This document shows, piece after piece, positions 1 through 16,572 of a stretch of DNA of 64,000 bases. Numbering within the stretch: position 1 is the first letter of the stretch; each line of letters begins with the position of its first letter. The DNA is taken from NCBI GenBank assembly GCA_021018815.1, contig JAITYX010000004.1, positions 1,923,501 to 1,987,500 on the forward strand. Reading direction: 5' to 3'. Source of the stretch: Talinum fruticosum (Eukaryota > Streptophyta > Magnoliopsida > Caryophyllales > Talinaceae). Below the pieces are notes generated by a model. It made no database searches. It was not told the DNA's origin and saw nothing but the letters and a program-made list of their open reading frames with translations. A program made the position numbers and the translations under genes.

Positions 1-284
1 AGACCTGAGATTTGATAGTTAATTTGGCCTTTGATCTAAGAATTTATTGGGACATCGACTCATGAGTCTATCGGGCGCAATTAAATTAAATTAATTTACT
101 AGACAAATTTAAATTAGATTAAGTTAATTATTTTAGAACATGACAAATATTTATTTAATTTTTAATGCCAACAAATTGCCCACTGGAGATTAGGTCACAT
201 ACATTATCTGGAGACTAGGTGTCCGCTTGGCAAACAACTTGAGTCTAATTAGTAAATTGTGTCCCCTTTTTTAAATTTTTTTTG

Positions 285-583
285 TACGGTATAACACGGA
301 ATTTGGGGGCATCAACAAAAAATAATACGAACTTTTTCTTAGTTGTGAATAGAACGAACTTTGACACTATTTTCCAATATCGAACACCGTCAAGTTGTAT
401 GGACAGAGACTCGCCGAAAAGGTGACGTGTCGAGTGAATTTGACAAGTGTATTGTGGAGTCAAATGTTTTGACTTTAAATTTATGAGGTTTGAGTGCTAG
501 TTAAGGAATAATTTTTTAAAAAGGATTTGAATCAAAAAGCTTGCTTGCTTTGGATTAATAATGTTTAAATGCAATTTAACCTC
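285..583 (+). repeat. Left inverted arm of the MULE-like element
   Basis: This is inverted with respect to about 1630-2097. The match starts near the TACGGTATAACACGG region and ends at the TTTAAATGCAATT motif just before the captured segment. Identity is visibly high but broken by small gaps, so the insertion is not very recent. Confidence 0.72.
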
Positions 584-739
584 CCTCTTTAAATTTTCCA
601 AGGCAAATTGGGATTTCCTAAACCACACACAATTAACTCTCGTTCTTTGCCTCCCTCCTCTCCTATCTCTCTCTATGTTCTTCTCAAATGAATGTCACAC
701 AATTGTTCCCCATTCTTCCTTCTACAAGCACGGCGGTAG

Positions 740-1270
740 AGCCACTTCTCACCGTCTATGGCTCCTCGCCTTCTACTCTTTCTTCACCTTCACCTTTACC
801 TTCGCTCTCCTCAACTGCCCCTCCTTTCCCCTCCCATCCTCCGCCGCTCCCCATTTCTCCACCTCGTCTCCCATGCCCTTTTCTACTACGTCGCCTCCTC
901 AAACTCCATCGTCACAATGACCCCACCGAGCTTTCCGCCACGGCCTTCGCCTTTCGCCACTACTCCTCGCCGTGTAATTTCCTTGTGTCGGCCTCACCCA
1001 CGGAACCCTCCTCTGGTGGGCCTTAGACCATGTCAGCCTCATGGTGTTCGTTGATGAAAACGAATACCTAATCATGAAATTCAAGCAGAACTTCACCGAA
1101 TTGGAAGGCTACAACATTCCCCAGTCCAGAACCTTTTCTTCATTGATTGCAAAATCATAATTAACGATTTACTTAACCGCTTGTATGAGATCCCCTGGGA
1201 TATAATCCACATTTACGGCCCGCGCGGATACTCGTTGGTTACGCCTGGGAGGATGGCGGCGATCTTCACA
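740..1270 (+). pseudogene. Captured DUF579 (IRX15/GXM-type) gene fragment, broken
   Basis: Pieces in three frames follow the order of DUF579 proteins, which act in Golgi xylan formation and glucuronoxylan O-methylation. A piece near 871-930 reads YYVASSN. A second frame near 920-985 reads RHYSSPCNFLV. A third, near 990-1115, reads GLTHGTLLWWALDH then VFVDENEY. A fourth, near 1121-1269, reads PVQNL, LYEIPWDIIHIYGPRGY and PGRMAAIFT. The family signature SPCNFLVFGL is split by one missing base near 986. About 25-30 residues are missing between EGYNI and PVQNL, and similarity stops after AAIFT. An N-terminal hydrophobic stretch may be the usual signal anchor. At least three frame breaks plus the internal and 3' losses make this non-functional. 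The family call comes from remembered motifs, not a search. Confidence 0.75.
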
Positions 1271-1629
1271 ACCATAGATAATTCTTCCTCTTCGACCTAC
1301 AATTTCTTCTTCCTCTTCCACCTGCTGTTCTTAACTCCCAGTTTTCACAAAGCCTAATTTCGAACTTTCATTTAAACCTCATTAATCCAAGGATACGAAG
1401 AGAGAAAGCGAGAAAAAGAGATTATTTGTATTTAAATTGCCTAGGATAATTTTGATCTTTACGACCATAGACACGAAGAGAGAGAGAGAAAGAGATTAAT
1501 TACTTTTAAATTATCTGGGATAATTTCAATCCTCATGGTCATTGATACGAAGAGAGAAAAAGAGAGATGAAGAGCCATGAAGATGTTTGCAGAAAAGAGA
1601 TGAAGATGGTATAATATGAAATGAAAGAA

Positions 1630-2097
1630 GATTAATTGCATTTAAATCTTATTAATCTAAGGCAAGCAAGCTTTTTTTATTTAAATTCTTTTTCTTTGGT
1701 TTTTTAAAAATCTTCCTTACCTGACACTAAAACCTCATAAATCCAAAGTCAAACTTTGACTGCGTAGTACTCTTGTCAAATTCACTTGCCACGTCACCTT
1801 CTCGGTGAGCAACTCGTCTTATACGCATTTGAGAGTATCTCGCTCTTCGTCATATGTCACGATATGGTTGGACGAATGGAAAAATAGGGGGATTTTGTGA
1901 GCCTAATATTTCTTTCTTTCTCCTCGGGAGTATATGCTCCGGGAGCATTTAAGAATTGGCACTCAGCGAGTCTCTACCCATATAATTCGGTGGTGTTCGA
2001 TATTGAAAAATAGTGTCAAAGTTCGTTCAATTTACGGTCAAGAAAAAAGTTCGTATTATTTTTAGCCAATACCTTCAAAATTCGTATTATTACTATC
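1630..2097 (-). repeat. Right inverted arm of the MULE-like element
   Basis: This is the reverse-complement partner of about 285-583. It is interrupted near 1805-1965 by roughly 150 bp with no counterpart in the left arm, so one arm has gained or the other lost sequence since insertion. Confidence 0.7.
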
Positions 2098-2724
2098 CAA
2101 AAATCCATTTTTTTTCCTTGGTGTTTTTTTGTTGATTAGCTGAAAAATCACACGTGTTGCATGTAGTGAATATATCGAGCTAACAAAATTTTATGAAGTA
2201 GAGATTAAGAGTAATAAAAACATATGTAAAATTGTCTTTCACACTGTTGTATATGCTAAACTAATACCATACTTTGTTAACATTGCATTGCATGGGGCTC
2301 GATGTGAACGATATAATACATAGTTAATGAAAAACAATTGATAATATTCGTTCATTGGCTCATGTCTAACATAACTAAAATGTTATATGTTATCATAAAC
2401 TATTTATGTGTGGATTAGTGATGACAGACCTCTGGACACTTAGGACACCTTAGAATAAATGATTTTTTAGCGTCACAAATGGTGGTGTATTCAAAGTATG
2501 GTGACCAAGGTCTCAGACATGTGGACGGCGCTGGCAACTAAGCTAGACAGGAATCGACTTATTGTCAAAGAACACTTGGGAACCTCTTTCTGTGGATACT
2601 TATTGATGTCTCCTTAGGGGTGAAACTCATAAGGGATTGGGTGTGGTGATTTTACTGTGGGGGGGTTACGAATGATAAGAATATTCAATCTGAGTATGAT
2701 CAGACTTAATATGATTTACAGCTT

Positions 2725-2850
2725 GTGGTGCAAGCGCTTAAATATGGGAAGCACAAGCTTGATTATTATACCAACACTTTTGTTAGAGAATTTCGTATTA
2801 TGATTTTATCTTTTAAGAGCTTTAATGTTGTTTTTGCTAAGTGTGAATGT
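2725..2850 (+). pseudogene. Possible LINE RNase H-like (RVT_3) remnant
   Basis: A short frame reads VVQALKYG and then FRSFNVVF-like sequence (SFKSFNVVFAKCEC). This resembles the C-terminal RNase H-like domain found at the end of plant LINE polyproteins, where a VQAL motif is followed by a FRSF..VFV motif. No upstream reverse transcriptase is recognisable and the frame closes quickly. It is probably an isolated decayed scrap. Confidence 0.4.
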
Positions 2851-3400
2851 AAAATCCAATTGAGATTAACAAGATTAATTCTTATATTTTGTTCTAACAA
2901 CATAATTTCCACTTTTTTTCCCTCTTTTTTAAAAGCTAACGACTACACTTGCTACTAGCAAAATGTAGGTAACTTATTATGAGTTATAATTTATGCTGAA
3001 TTAATGGATGATCTATTATACTAAGATTATGTTGACCAGATTTGCTCATCTTCTCATTGAGAATGTAGTATCAAACACTTGCCTACATTAATTGTTGCTA
3101 TACAATTCAACTAATGTAGCTTTAGTAAAGACATTATTAAAAATCAAAATATATTTAATCTATATAAATTTTTACGTCTCTTTCAATTTTAAATCGAGAT
3201 ATATTTCATCTACGTGAATCCTTGCGCAGTGGTGGAATCATTGGGTGAGGACTCCACAGGCCACTGGGGTTCACTCTTGGAGTTCTATATTTCTATCTGC
3301 CTTATCCGAAGATCCATTTCATCTCTCTCTCTCTTCTTCGCCCGCCAAAAAAAAAAAAAAGTGAAAAGAACCATTGAAACGGGAGAACCCAAAACGAAAG

Positions 3401-3513
3401 ATGAGCGCTTGCTCGTCTTCTTCGTTCAGAACACCTGGAACAATTCTTCAGAGAGTCTCCAATGGAGCACCTCCACTGAAATGCCCCTATTCTTCTACTA
3501 CCCACTGTAAATT

Positions 3514-3573
<60 letters not shown>

Positions 3574-6500
3574 GGGAAGTATTTTTGCAACTTGATTGAA
3601 TTTTCCCATGTTTTCTCAGGGAATGGTTGGATTAGAAAGAGGCTTTTATCATCTTCATCTTCAAGTTTGTGGGCTTCCCAGATACCCACATCCGGGAAAT
3701 ATTGCTATTCTTCAAGTAATGATGTCAGAAAAAATCGCATTTGTACTCCCATTTGCATGGGAAGGCGCTCTAGCAAAATTGCAACTAGAAAGGTATATGA
3801 CTGGCTACATTTCAATCTTTTGCAAAATCATCAGTCTTTTTCAGTTGCCCACTTTGATTTTAGGCTTGTTGAATATCTGAATTATAATATCGGTTTAAAT
3901 TGCGTAAACTTTGTCTTATAATTAACCCTCAATAGGGTCGGTTTTGTTGCATGGTCGAAATGCATCCCCTCTTCAAGAAGCCTTTTTGTTGATTGGTGTT
4001 TGATTAATTCACGGGTATGAGTCGTATGACTTTGCTTGCGAGCCATGTGCTTGATGAAATGCTCGAGATAGATTTAGGCACAGTGTACTTTCACTTTGAA
4101 TCTTGAACTAGCTACTTTGATTTATAGTGAGATTGAGATAATTGTGATATGCCATTAAGGGACCGTTTATTATTCTCTGATTCTTTTGGTGATAGTCTCG
4201 CCATGTCATAGTTTCTCTTCCCTGGAGTATAAGTAATCGACTAATCATCACAGAGAAGCATGTAAATGGGAAAATCCAGGAGTTTCAAATTTGTTAGATA
4301 TGTTTCGATCATACATGTTTGGTTTAGTAGGCAGTTGGCTGTAGGTGTTTCAGGAACCGAACAGATTATACATGTTTGGTTTAGCAGTGTCAGCAATTTT
4401 AGGAATCTGAACAAGTTTCTATAAGGAAAAACTTTTAAAATTTGGATTATACTTCATTATATAATGGGTGTCAATAGACCTTCCCTCTTCTTCTTCTCCT
4501 TAGGTATTGCATTTGGAATCCAGGGTCTAATGGACAAAGCATGTGTGCAAGTCAATTATAGGGGTAAGGTTCGTACCTCTAATAGCCCACTCTGTATCCT
4601 GGGTGCAATTCTGTTTTTTTGGTATGGTACTTAGTTTAAAAAGCTCAAGGTGCACAAAAGCACAAAGGGTCCTGGACCTGGGTGCAGGCTTTTGGAACGA
4701 GGCACACTAAAAAATGCTTGAAAATCAATACCAAGCAATATTTTTAGTCGAATATGCTAGATGACGGCATCAAATAAGTAATTAGATATCATTATAACTA
4801 CGAAAAATATCACAAAGAGTATTAGATTGTGATAACACAATAAACTTGCTACAATTTTCATAAAAAGGCAAGCAGAAAAAAGGAAAAAATAGCACAGGTT
4901 GAAAAAAGGGGCTACTTACCCACTTACTCACAGTTGTTAGACTGAGACAAGAAAAAGAGGAGGGGGGGACAGAAAAGTAGCAAAAAAATAGAAAACATCC
5001 CCGTGAGGTGCATGAGGCCAAACTGTGCTTTGGCTTAGGTGCAGATTGAGGCGTGTGCCTCAGAGGGCTTTTTGGACGGGCTGGGCTTGACCCCTTTCAA
5101 GGCACAAGGGGTGGGCTTCAGGCTTTTGTGAGTCTAGGCGCACCCCGGGCACGCTTTTTAAACTAAGGAATGGTTTAGGTTAGTATTTGGAGTACGCATG
5201 CTTTTATGCTCTCTTTTAGTTTAAAGTATTGGGTTTGACTCACTATCACATGGTTTAAGTATGCTTTGGAGAACCTGTCAGTCGGATACATTAATATCAT
5301 TTCCTTCCAATGAAATGGTATTTGGAGTCTAGTTCTATAGCCATCATGAAGCTATTACTCAAGTACTAGAAGCCTGTGAGTTTGCACTGCTCCAACTAAG
5401 ACCTGCCCCTATTCGTAGCTAACTTGTCATCTAAAAAATTAGAATAGTTTGACACCAAGGAACTTCTTAGAAATGATGATAGTCTCCTTTGCTGCATGTA
5501 TAGAATCATATAGTAAATTTGTTGTCTGCTGGAATATTTTCTGCAATTATTATCAGAAGACTTATATGACATAAAGTAATAACATTGATATAGTGTGGTG
5601 GATCTTGAGAAGTAGTACTGTTGTTGACCTTCTATGTGGAAATGGAAACTTTGCAGGGGGCTCAAGATCTAAAGAAAGGAAAGCTGTATTCAAAAATTGG
5701 CAAGGAAGTTGTATCTGCGTAAGTAATGCATGCTAGAGCCTGTCATAAATTTGTTAAGCTTGTTGGATGCAAAGGGATTCTCATCTTATTGTATGGCAGT
5801 TAAAGCAGCAAGGTTTCATCATGCTTTCAGTATCCACTAGAGAACTAGTTGCATGTCTTACAGATGCCATTTTAATAGTGTCCTGAATTGCGTTATTTAA
5901 TTGGTCAATTGAGTATGGATCTATTTGGGATGACAATCAAAGTGTTCATGATGTCTTATATTTTGCATCATTTCTCCCCTGAGCTTGGTGTCCATAGAGA
6001 GAAACAAGGTCCTCCCCTCGGCTTCTCTCTCAGAGACATGCATAGATGTTCCATTTGTCCTATGCACTGTACAATATTCAATGTAAAATGCTTATGAAGT
6101 CTAGTGAATTATCCAATTATGCAGCGTGAAGAAAGGAGGCCCCAATCCTACTTCAAATCCTACCTTGGCTACTATACTTGAAAAGGCGAAGGAACTTGAT
6201 GTTCCTAAAGACATTGTTGAACGCAACATTAAGAAAGCTTCTGAGAAGGGACAGGAAGATTACATCGAGAAATTTTATGAGGTGCTTAGCCAGAATGTCA
6301 AGAGTGAATAGTTATGAATCTTATTTTGTAAACATTGTTTTCCTTGTCCTGCATTATTTCTCAACTTTGATTCTCTGTGAAAATTGTAATTGGATTCTAA
6401 TAATGCTGCTCAATGAATATGTTAGGTGTATGGATATGGTGGGGTTGGCTTTGTGGTTGAGGTCTTAACGGACAAGGTAAACAGATCAGTGGCGGCTGTT

Positions 6501-8636
6501 AGGTCGGTTGTGAAGGATTGTGGTGGCAAGATGGCAGATTCAGGTTCTGTCATGTTTAGGTTTAGACGTGCTCGGACTGTAAGTGTAAAAGTGAGTGATG
6601 CTAACAAAGACCAGCTTCTTGAAATAGCTTTGGATGCCGGTGCTGAGGATGTGATTGAGCCCTCGGATGAAGAAGACAACTCTGAAGATGATCAGTCAGA
6701 GAGGTACTGAGTAGAATTTATTTGTACTGATTATTATTAGCTGAATTCAAGGTCAAAACCTTTGGAAAGTGAAAGTTCCTAGCTATCCATTTTTTCATAG
6801 GTATCATATTTAGCAACATAATATACGTTAAAAAGGAAACTAATAAAATGTGAGGATGGCTGATACTTTTAGCTACTCAATGTCTAGAATTTATTGTGAT
6901 TGATGGAATTTCCATTTCTGTTTCTCATTACAGTGAGCAATCTTCCGCCTAGTCATCTGAGTTACTGTTCTTTGACTCTTTTGCCCCAAGCAGATATTAT
7001 AAAATTGTAAGCGCACCTGAAAACTATTCTACTATTCTGTCAAAGCTGCGTGATGAACGGATAAGTTTTCAACCTGATAATGGATTTGAGCTGATTCCAC
7101 TTAACGCAGTTGAGGTATGATATTTACCTGTAGTACTTTCATACATTTATTAATTTTTCTTTTTTAGAAAATTTAGTATTTTTAAATATATATTTTTAAA
7201 AAGCTCTGTCTTTAAATTATTGTGCGAATGTGTCCTGACTTTTCCTTCTTGTGTGCTATAATTATCTGATTTTAAGATTGAAGTGTTGGAGTGTAATCAG
7301 ATCAACTCTTACTGCTAGTTTTAGGAATTTGAAAAGTGGTCCAGATGAACTTTATATGCTTCCTTCTGAAGTTGCTTTTCTTTGCAAGACAAGTTTATTG
7401 ACGAAACATAAACCGAACTAAGTCAACATGAAGCGAAAATCACCCGACACTAGCCGATCCAAAATCAAATGACCCATTTTCTGGGTCTAATTGTTCATCT
7501 AGGCTTTAAGGGAGCGTAGTAATCCAGGAGGAAATGAAGGATGCCTTCTCTAACTTATGTCCAGAGTTGGTCTTATGTAGTTGAAGAACCTTTTTCTTCT
7601 GCTTAGCTTGGTTCCTTTTTAGATTTTATGAGAGGAGTGGGGGGAGGGGCAGTGTTTTTCCTATAGTTGTATGAAAGCAACAACAAAGCTGACATGCTGA
7701 GTGTGGATCCCAAGAGTATGGGTCATGGAGGTCAACATATCAGTGATGGATCTTTCTGTGCATTTCATTAACAAGCAACTGCTTGAAGGCTGCGACGTAA
7801 AATTTCCGTACTTTTGCTGACAAAGAGCCCTTTTTCTTTGCTATTATTATCCTTAGTAAATCAGAGTGTGTTTAAAATGTTACGGTCCATCTGCAGGGAA
7901 AGTGGTGGTGCCTGGTATCCAACCTAGGCACCGCTGTATATCCTGCAGGAAGCGGCCTGCACAATATCCAGCGCAGGTTTGTTTTGGGCTGTGAAATGTT
8001 ATGGTTTCACTAAGCCATACATTAAAATAGCTGGAAACCCTTCTCCATTCAAAATTTATTATCCAGATCAACAACCGTCTTCTCCACCCAATCAATTATC
8101 ACATCCATCACTTGGAAGTTCCAACCTCATTGTCTCCGTTCAACTGCTCCCAGCTACTGGTGCTCTGTACCCCTTTTCCCTGCTCTGCTTCTTCCCTCCT
8201 CTTTTTGTGAGGTCTCCCTAATATCTTGTGTATCTGCATAGATTGATTGTTGTAGTATATTTAAAGGGAATATACTGTACTTCCATTGGCCTTAGGCAGG
8301 CCCCCTAGATGGGATATAGGCATATATATTTATAGTGCATCATTGTGGGGCATCAGGCTAGCTAAGTCTCTGGAAGATTGGAACTAAAGCCTAGCTTGGG
8401 TTAACATCCTACCTAGACCAGCATTTGTCAACAAATTTGTCTATAAAAAGAGAGTCACTCGGGTCTTTTCTTCTCATCGACAGCTGCACGAGTCACTCTC
8501 TTGATGTGCCTAACTTGATCCCATTCATATGTGTTCTCGGCAGGTAGATGATGAAGCCATGGAGCTGAACAGAGAGCTCATGTCTAAATTGCTCGAACTT
8601 GACGATGTTGATGCTGTCTATACCGACCAGAAGTAG
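3401..8636 (+). CDS. Organellar YebC/TACO1-family protein
   Basis: Seven exons join in frame: 3401-3506, 3620-3792, 5657-5718, 6125-6281, 6426-6703, 6994-7114 and 8544-8636. All introns are GT/AG. The total is 990 nt, 329 aa. The product belongs to the YebC/PmpR/TACO1 family of small proteins linked to organelle and bacterial translation (older annotations say transcriptional regulator). The Ser-rich first 80 residues look like a plastid or mitochondrial transit peptide. The YebC core follows: RKGAQDLKKGKLYSKI, GGPNPTSNP.LATILEKAKE, VPKDIVERNIKKAS, YGYGGVGFVVEVLTDKVNRS, GGKMADSGSVMFRF, then an acidic linker and an ELMSKLLELDDVDAVYTD tail. The start at 3401 is the first ATG continuous with the transit peptide. 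Unlike its neighbours it has no frame error. Intron 2 hosts a transposon-like insert. It resembles Arabidopsis At2g25830. Confidence 0.93.
3512..3570 (+). repeat. Compound (CT)n(GT)n microsatellite
   Basis: CT repeats run straight into GT repeats only a few bases after the donor site of intron 1 of the YebC-family gene. The tract lies within a short (113-bp) intron, so length changes would alter a sizeable part of it. Confidence 0.95.
4630..5167. mobile_element. Intronic MITE-like insert with 15-bp perfect TIRs
   Basis: CTTAGTTTAAAAAGC at 4630-4644 is a perfect inverted match to 5153-5167. The interior is rich in AGGCGC/GGCACA-type motifs (GGTGCA, GGCACACT, AGGCGTGTGCC, GGCGCACC) pointing inward from both sides, and it holds no coding capacity. 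Flanks GTATGGTA (left) and GAATGGTT (right) agree at 6 of 8 positions. That is a possible worn hAT-type target duplication, but weak. The insert lies wholly inside intron 2 (3793-5656) of the YebC-family gene and spares the splice sites. Confidence 0.65.
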
Positions 8637-9584
8637 TCACTTCCCATTGAATCATTAAGCTCCTCAATAATAATCTCATGTTTTTGAGAGCAGAGTGCTA
8701 AATGTATCACTAACTTCCACTTGCTGGGCTTCTTGGGAGAATGGAATTTAAGTTGCTACATTTTGTAATCGCGATATAAAAAATTGATATGTTGTATAGT
8801 AGAGAAGAGTATTAGTATATTACTACAGAACCCCAATCATTTTTTGATATTAAAAATTGATATTTTAATTATCTTAAATTTAATGCAAGACGGCTGAGAA
8901 TTATGGAGCTTATTCGAAATTCTGAATAGAATGTGTATTCCCTTCCCTATCTATAATGATTTTTTTGTCTCATTTATTTTTAGTTTTATTTTTTACAAGT
9001 GAAAACTATTAATATCACAAATTAAATAAACTAGTGCAGTTTCATACAACATAAGAAACTTTCTTCTTCACACACTTAAAAACCTAAGCACACTTGGCAT
9101 ATTGAAACCCCTCTCGAGGGAGAAATAACATTTTTAGTTAATTTCTTATTTTTGTGGTATTAAAGAGGGGCTAAGCACCTAAACCCTAATCAACATTGTG
9201 AGTTGATTAAAGAAATATTCTATTAATGTTGTTTTGTGCAAGTAACGACTTGTTACAGTATGAGGTTGAGCATCCATCCTAGCTACATAATATTAAATTT
9301 GTTATTTAGTTAACTAAACAACTAAAATAAACTTTAAAAATTATCAACAGATAATAAGATACATAAAATAATTCAAACACATATGAGACGTTCAACAGTG
9401 AGTGAAATAGTCGATTTTATAGAACCGAACAATATTTGCTATATCAAATACTATACATATATCAGCATCATAGACAATACCTAAGAACGCTAGCAAAAGT
9501 CTAGCTAGGACATGCTATTTACACGAATTTTACTATGTATTATTTAGATTTATACACACTATATACGAGGCAGTAAACAATTAG

Positions 9585-9653
<69 letters not shown>

Positions 9654-9747
9654 TAATTACAATTAATTAACATAATCAATCCTAGCTGTAGTATAACTCT
9701 TTATCTTTATGATTTATTATTTTAATTTTAAGTTTGAAAAAAAGGGA
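8637..9747. other. Tail-to-tail intergenic region
   Basis: This separates the 3' ends of the YebC-family gene (+) and CCD8 (-). It holds A/T-rich 3' UTR-like sequence with AATAA-type motifs near 8664 and a long (TA)n tract at about 9586-9650. I see no further gene. Confidence 0.7.
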
Positions 9748-13496
<3,749 letters not shown>

Positions 13497-13571
13497 GGTT
13501 AGCCAAGGGAGGGGAGTTATTTTGGGGTTTATTGAATGATAGCTTGGTAGTTGGGGAACCAAAGTGTGGAG

Positions 13572-13579
13572 TATTTATA
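13572..13579 (-). promoter_or_regulatory. Probable TATA box of CCD8
   Basis: TATAAATA on the minus strand lies about 75 bp upstream of the CCD8 start codon at 13496. That leaves room for a leader of roughly 40-50 nt. Upstream of it is a (GAG)n/CTC-rich stretch near 13620-13645, typical of plant promoters. Confidence 0.6.
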
Positions 13580-14703
13580 GAGAGGTCTTGTATTGACTAC
13601 TACTCGATCTACTTAGTGAAAGAGGAGGAGGAGGAGGAAGAATTTTTCCCTCCACTTTGGACTTCAACTAAGATTGGAGGCTTCCCCATTGGCTGAGTGG
13701 TTTTCCATATGATTTTCTATAGTTAAATGACTCCACTTTTTTTTTTTTTCCTTTTTCTGTTTAAGGGAATAATACTGTATACCATTCAAAATAATTTATT
13801 TATTTATATTTTATATAATAAAATATATGTGAATGTGATGTTCTAGAGCTAATTAATGGGTAATATTGCGTTGGTCTACACAAATACAATTAATCCAACT
13901 TAGGTATATATATATAATGTCCAATTGAGTATTTTGTTAATCAATTTCCATCATGTGTCATACCATGCACATGATTATTTGTGCAGGTCATCCTTGCGTA
14001 AGGTCATATATAATCGGTGAGCCAACTTAAAATAATTGTGAACAAAGTGTTATTTAGAACTAATAAATTGTGATTCAATTGCGAGTCAAATCAAGTTGAA
14101 GTGTGATATGTAATGGAATCATCTATTTGTACACATATGCGAATTCCTATAGCTACATATATTTCTCAAAATATAGGAAATAATACAAACAAAGTCCAAC
14201 TAATGATCGTGGAAACATCCTTGGCGACGTTTATGTGAAAGAGAATTAGATTTTTAAGATTTAAGGTTTAGAAAATAGTGCATGTAAGTAAACAAACTAA
14301 TGATTATAATTCATAACGATTGAAAAAAGTAACTCGTAGACACCGAATGCTGGTATTTTAACTCTATATTTTCAAAGAAGTATGATTACATCGAGGGATC
14401 GGTAATATTGAATATTGATAGTTTAGAAGACAATTAGTAGTATTAAACAAAGGTTAAGAATAAAATGAACAAGTGTTTGATGTATAGTAGAGGCAATTAA
14501 GGTAAAATAATAGTGAGAAAAGAATGTGGGAAACATTTTGGATGGCATATGGGAAGAAGGGCTAGTAGCATTAGCACACCTATTCCCTTTTCAATTGGAG
14601 CCAAGAGACGTTGATTAAGGGGTTGGGGATTGTACTTTTGCCCTAGGAGCCGTCCAAAGTGGTGATGTATAATATGTTGGTGTTGCAAAAAAAAAAAAAA
14701 GAT

Positions 14704-14741
<38 letters not shown>

Positions 14742-15500
14742 AGAATTTTAAAGCACCCATTCGCATAGACATTGGGTTGGGCCCATAAATCTCAACTTAG
14801 GGGAATAATATTGATGTGGCTGGTGGCTCCCAAAATAATTGCACCCTTATACTATGCCTATCTGCCTCTCTCTCTTTTATTGATTGGCATTGTCTCTGTC
14901 CCCTCTCCTACCTTTCTCTCTCTCTTCCTCATAAGTTTATAGTTTATACCCCTTTGGGAAAGTGTGGGGCATTCATATCTACACTTTGCTTAAATCCTCT
15001 TTTAGTTTCCCTTAATGGGTTTTTAGATGATATTAATCCGACTTTTTGAAAATCTTAAATTTTACTAATTCCCCCAATAGTATAACTTTTCACTTTATTT
15101 ATTATTTTTAGTATGCCACTAACTTGAGCTGATTTAAACGACATTTTAAAAACAAAAAAGAGATTTAACTTTAATTTCAAAAATCCGACTGCTGCCAATT
15201 CATCGCATCCTTGAGTAGTAATAACCCTAACTCAGTGACGTAGTAAAAATAATAAATAAGGTGAAAGGCCGGATTATTAGGGGCTAATTTTAAAGATTGA
15301 ATTAATAGTGTTAAATATCCCAAAGGTTGAATTAACAATTCAAAGATCTTTTTTATTTATTGTGGTTATTTCTCTTTTTTACAGCTAGTTAAGTGAGTTT
15401 AATTTTTTTAGACCTAGAACGATATGGAGTCCTTGGTAAAAAGGACTAGAAGGGTGAATGGTAAGAAGCAGCCTGCTTTGAATTAGATTTGATTTCTCAG
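13580..15500. other. CCD8 upstream region, no gene seen
   Basis: A/T-rich sequence with a poly-T run near 13738-13750, a poly-A run and an (AT)n tract near 14688-14741, and TC-rich sequence near 14865-14930. I find no protein similarity in either strand. Confidence 0.6.
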
Positions 15501-15514
15501 CCTCTCATTTCTCC

Positions 15515-15998
15515 CATCTATCCCTACCACTTGTGGCATATGTGGCGCAGTACAGGAAACAATTAAGCATCTATTTTTCGATTGCCAGTTTACTATTCAA
15601 ATTTGAGACGAAATCTAAAAATAATGGTTCAAATGTAGCCGGTGCTCCCCATTCTATCAATGGCAAAAGAAACTTCTGCAAAATAAATGGCCAAAGGGCC
15701 TTAGGATCATGGCTATTAGTGTGATGGCTGCAACGGTATATCAAATTTGGCGAGATAGGAATCCGAAAGTATTTCAACAACATAGTATCGATTATAGAAC
15801 CTCTAGCCGACAGATTAAGGAGATAGTGATTGTAAGGTTCAACTTGTTAAACTCTTGTACAAAGAAAAAAGCATGATAGTCTCACATATATTGCATAGAA
15901 ATGGTTGAGGACCAAAAGGAGAAGAACCCTTCCTAGAAGGTGGCATCTCATCTTTTGGTAAGTGTAATGAAAATTTCACCTTTTTACCAAAAAAAAAT
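15515..15998 (+). pseudogene. LINE 3' remnant (zf-RVT domain)
   Basis: The frame near 15530-15605 reads CGICGAVQETIKHLFFDCQF, the zinc-binding domain (zf-RVT) that follows reverse transcriptase in plant LINEs. After a frame change, about 15725-15870 reads VYQIWRDRNPKVFQQ, the usual downstream YxIWxxRN motif. The copy ends in TTTTTACC plus a short A run near 15990. It is 5'-truncated and interrupted, so dead. Confidence 0.75.
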
Positions 15999-16572
15999 CC
16001 TAAAAATATGCATTAGTGATTTTTAAAATAGAAAAAAGTCGAGGAATATATTTTGATCATACAGAGTAGAATAAAAATTATGAATCGGCCACCGCAGTTT
16101 TAGTTTGCACTAATAGTAAAACTTAAATAAATAAAACTTGGTTAGGGCCACATGTTTGCCACCTAGGGCATGATTTCATGTGACCATGTTTGTGTTGAAA
16201 TTAAATTACTTGGATTAATTAGACCCATTTCATGTTGATGTCAATGTGCTAATGATTCTTGGAACAAGGCAAGGCAAGAGGGGTTAATTTTTTGTTGATT
16301 TGAGGGCAGAATAATATGTTTCCATCCATTCCATACGGGTGGTGGTGTGGACCCTTTTACAATTGTCAACGTTTTCTTATATGTAATTTACCCTTCTTTC
16401 TCTCTCTCCTCTTCACTTCTCTTCTCTTTTTAGCCGTTTCAGGCAAAAATCGAACTTGATTGTGTGTTGATTTGATCTACACCTCGTCAGCAATGAGATC
16501 CACTTCAATTTATCGTATTGGTACCTAATGATGTAACCATTTTTACAGATTGCCTAAATTTAAGGCGATGTT

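Larger units (their letters stand above)
270..2112. mobile_element. Pack-MULE-like element with long inverted arms
   Basis: Two arms of about 300 bp face each other across a gene fragment. Left-arm landmarks (AATACGAACTTTTT, GAACGAACTTTGACACTATTTT, CAATATCGAACACC, AGGTGACGTG, GTGAATTTGACAAG, TTTATGAGGTTT, AAGCTTGCTTGC) recur in the same order on the opposite strand in the right arm. The right arm carries an extra block of about 150 bp near 1805-1965. Long inverted arms around captured host coding sequence are the mark of Mutator-like elements. No transposase is visible, so it would be non-autonomous. The outer ends, and any 9-bp target duplication, are blurred by A/T runs and I could not fix them. 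Confidence 0.72.
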
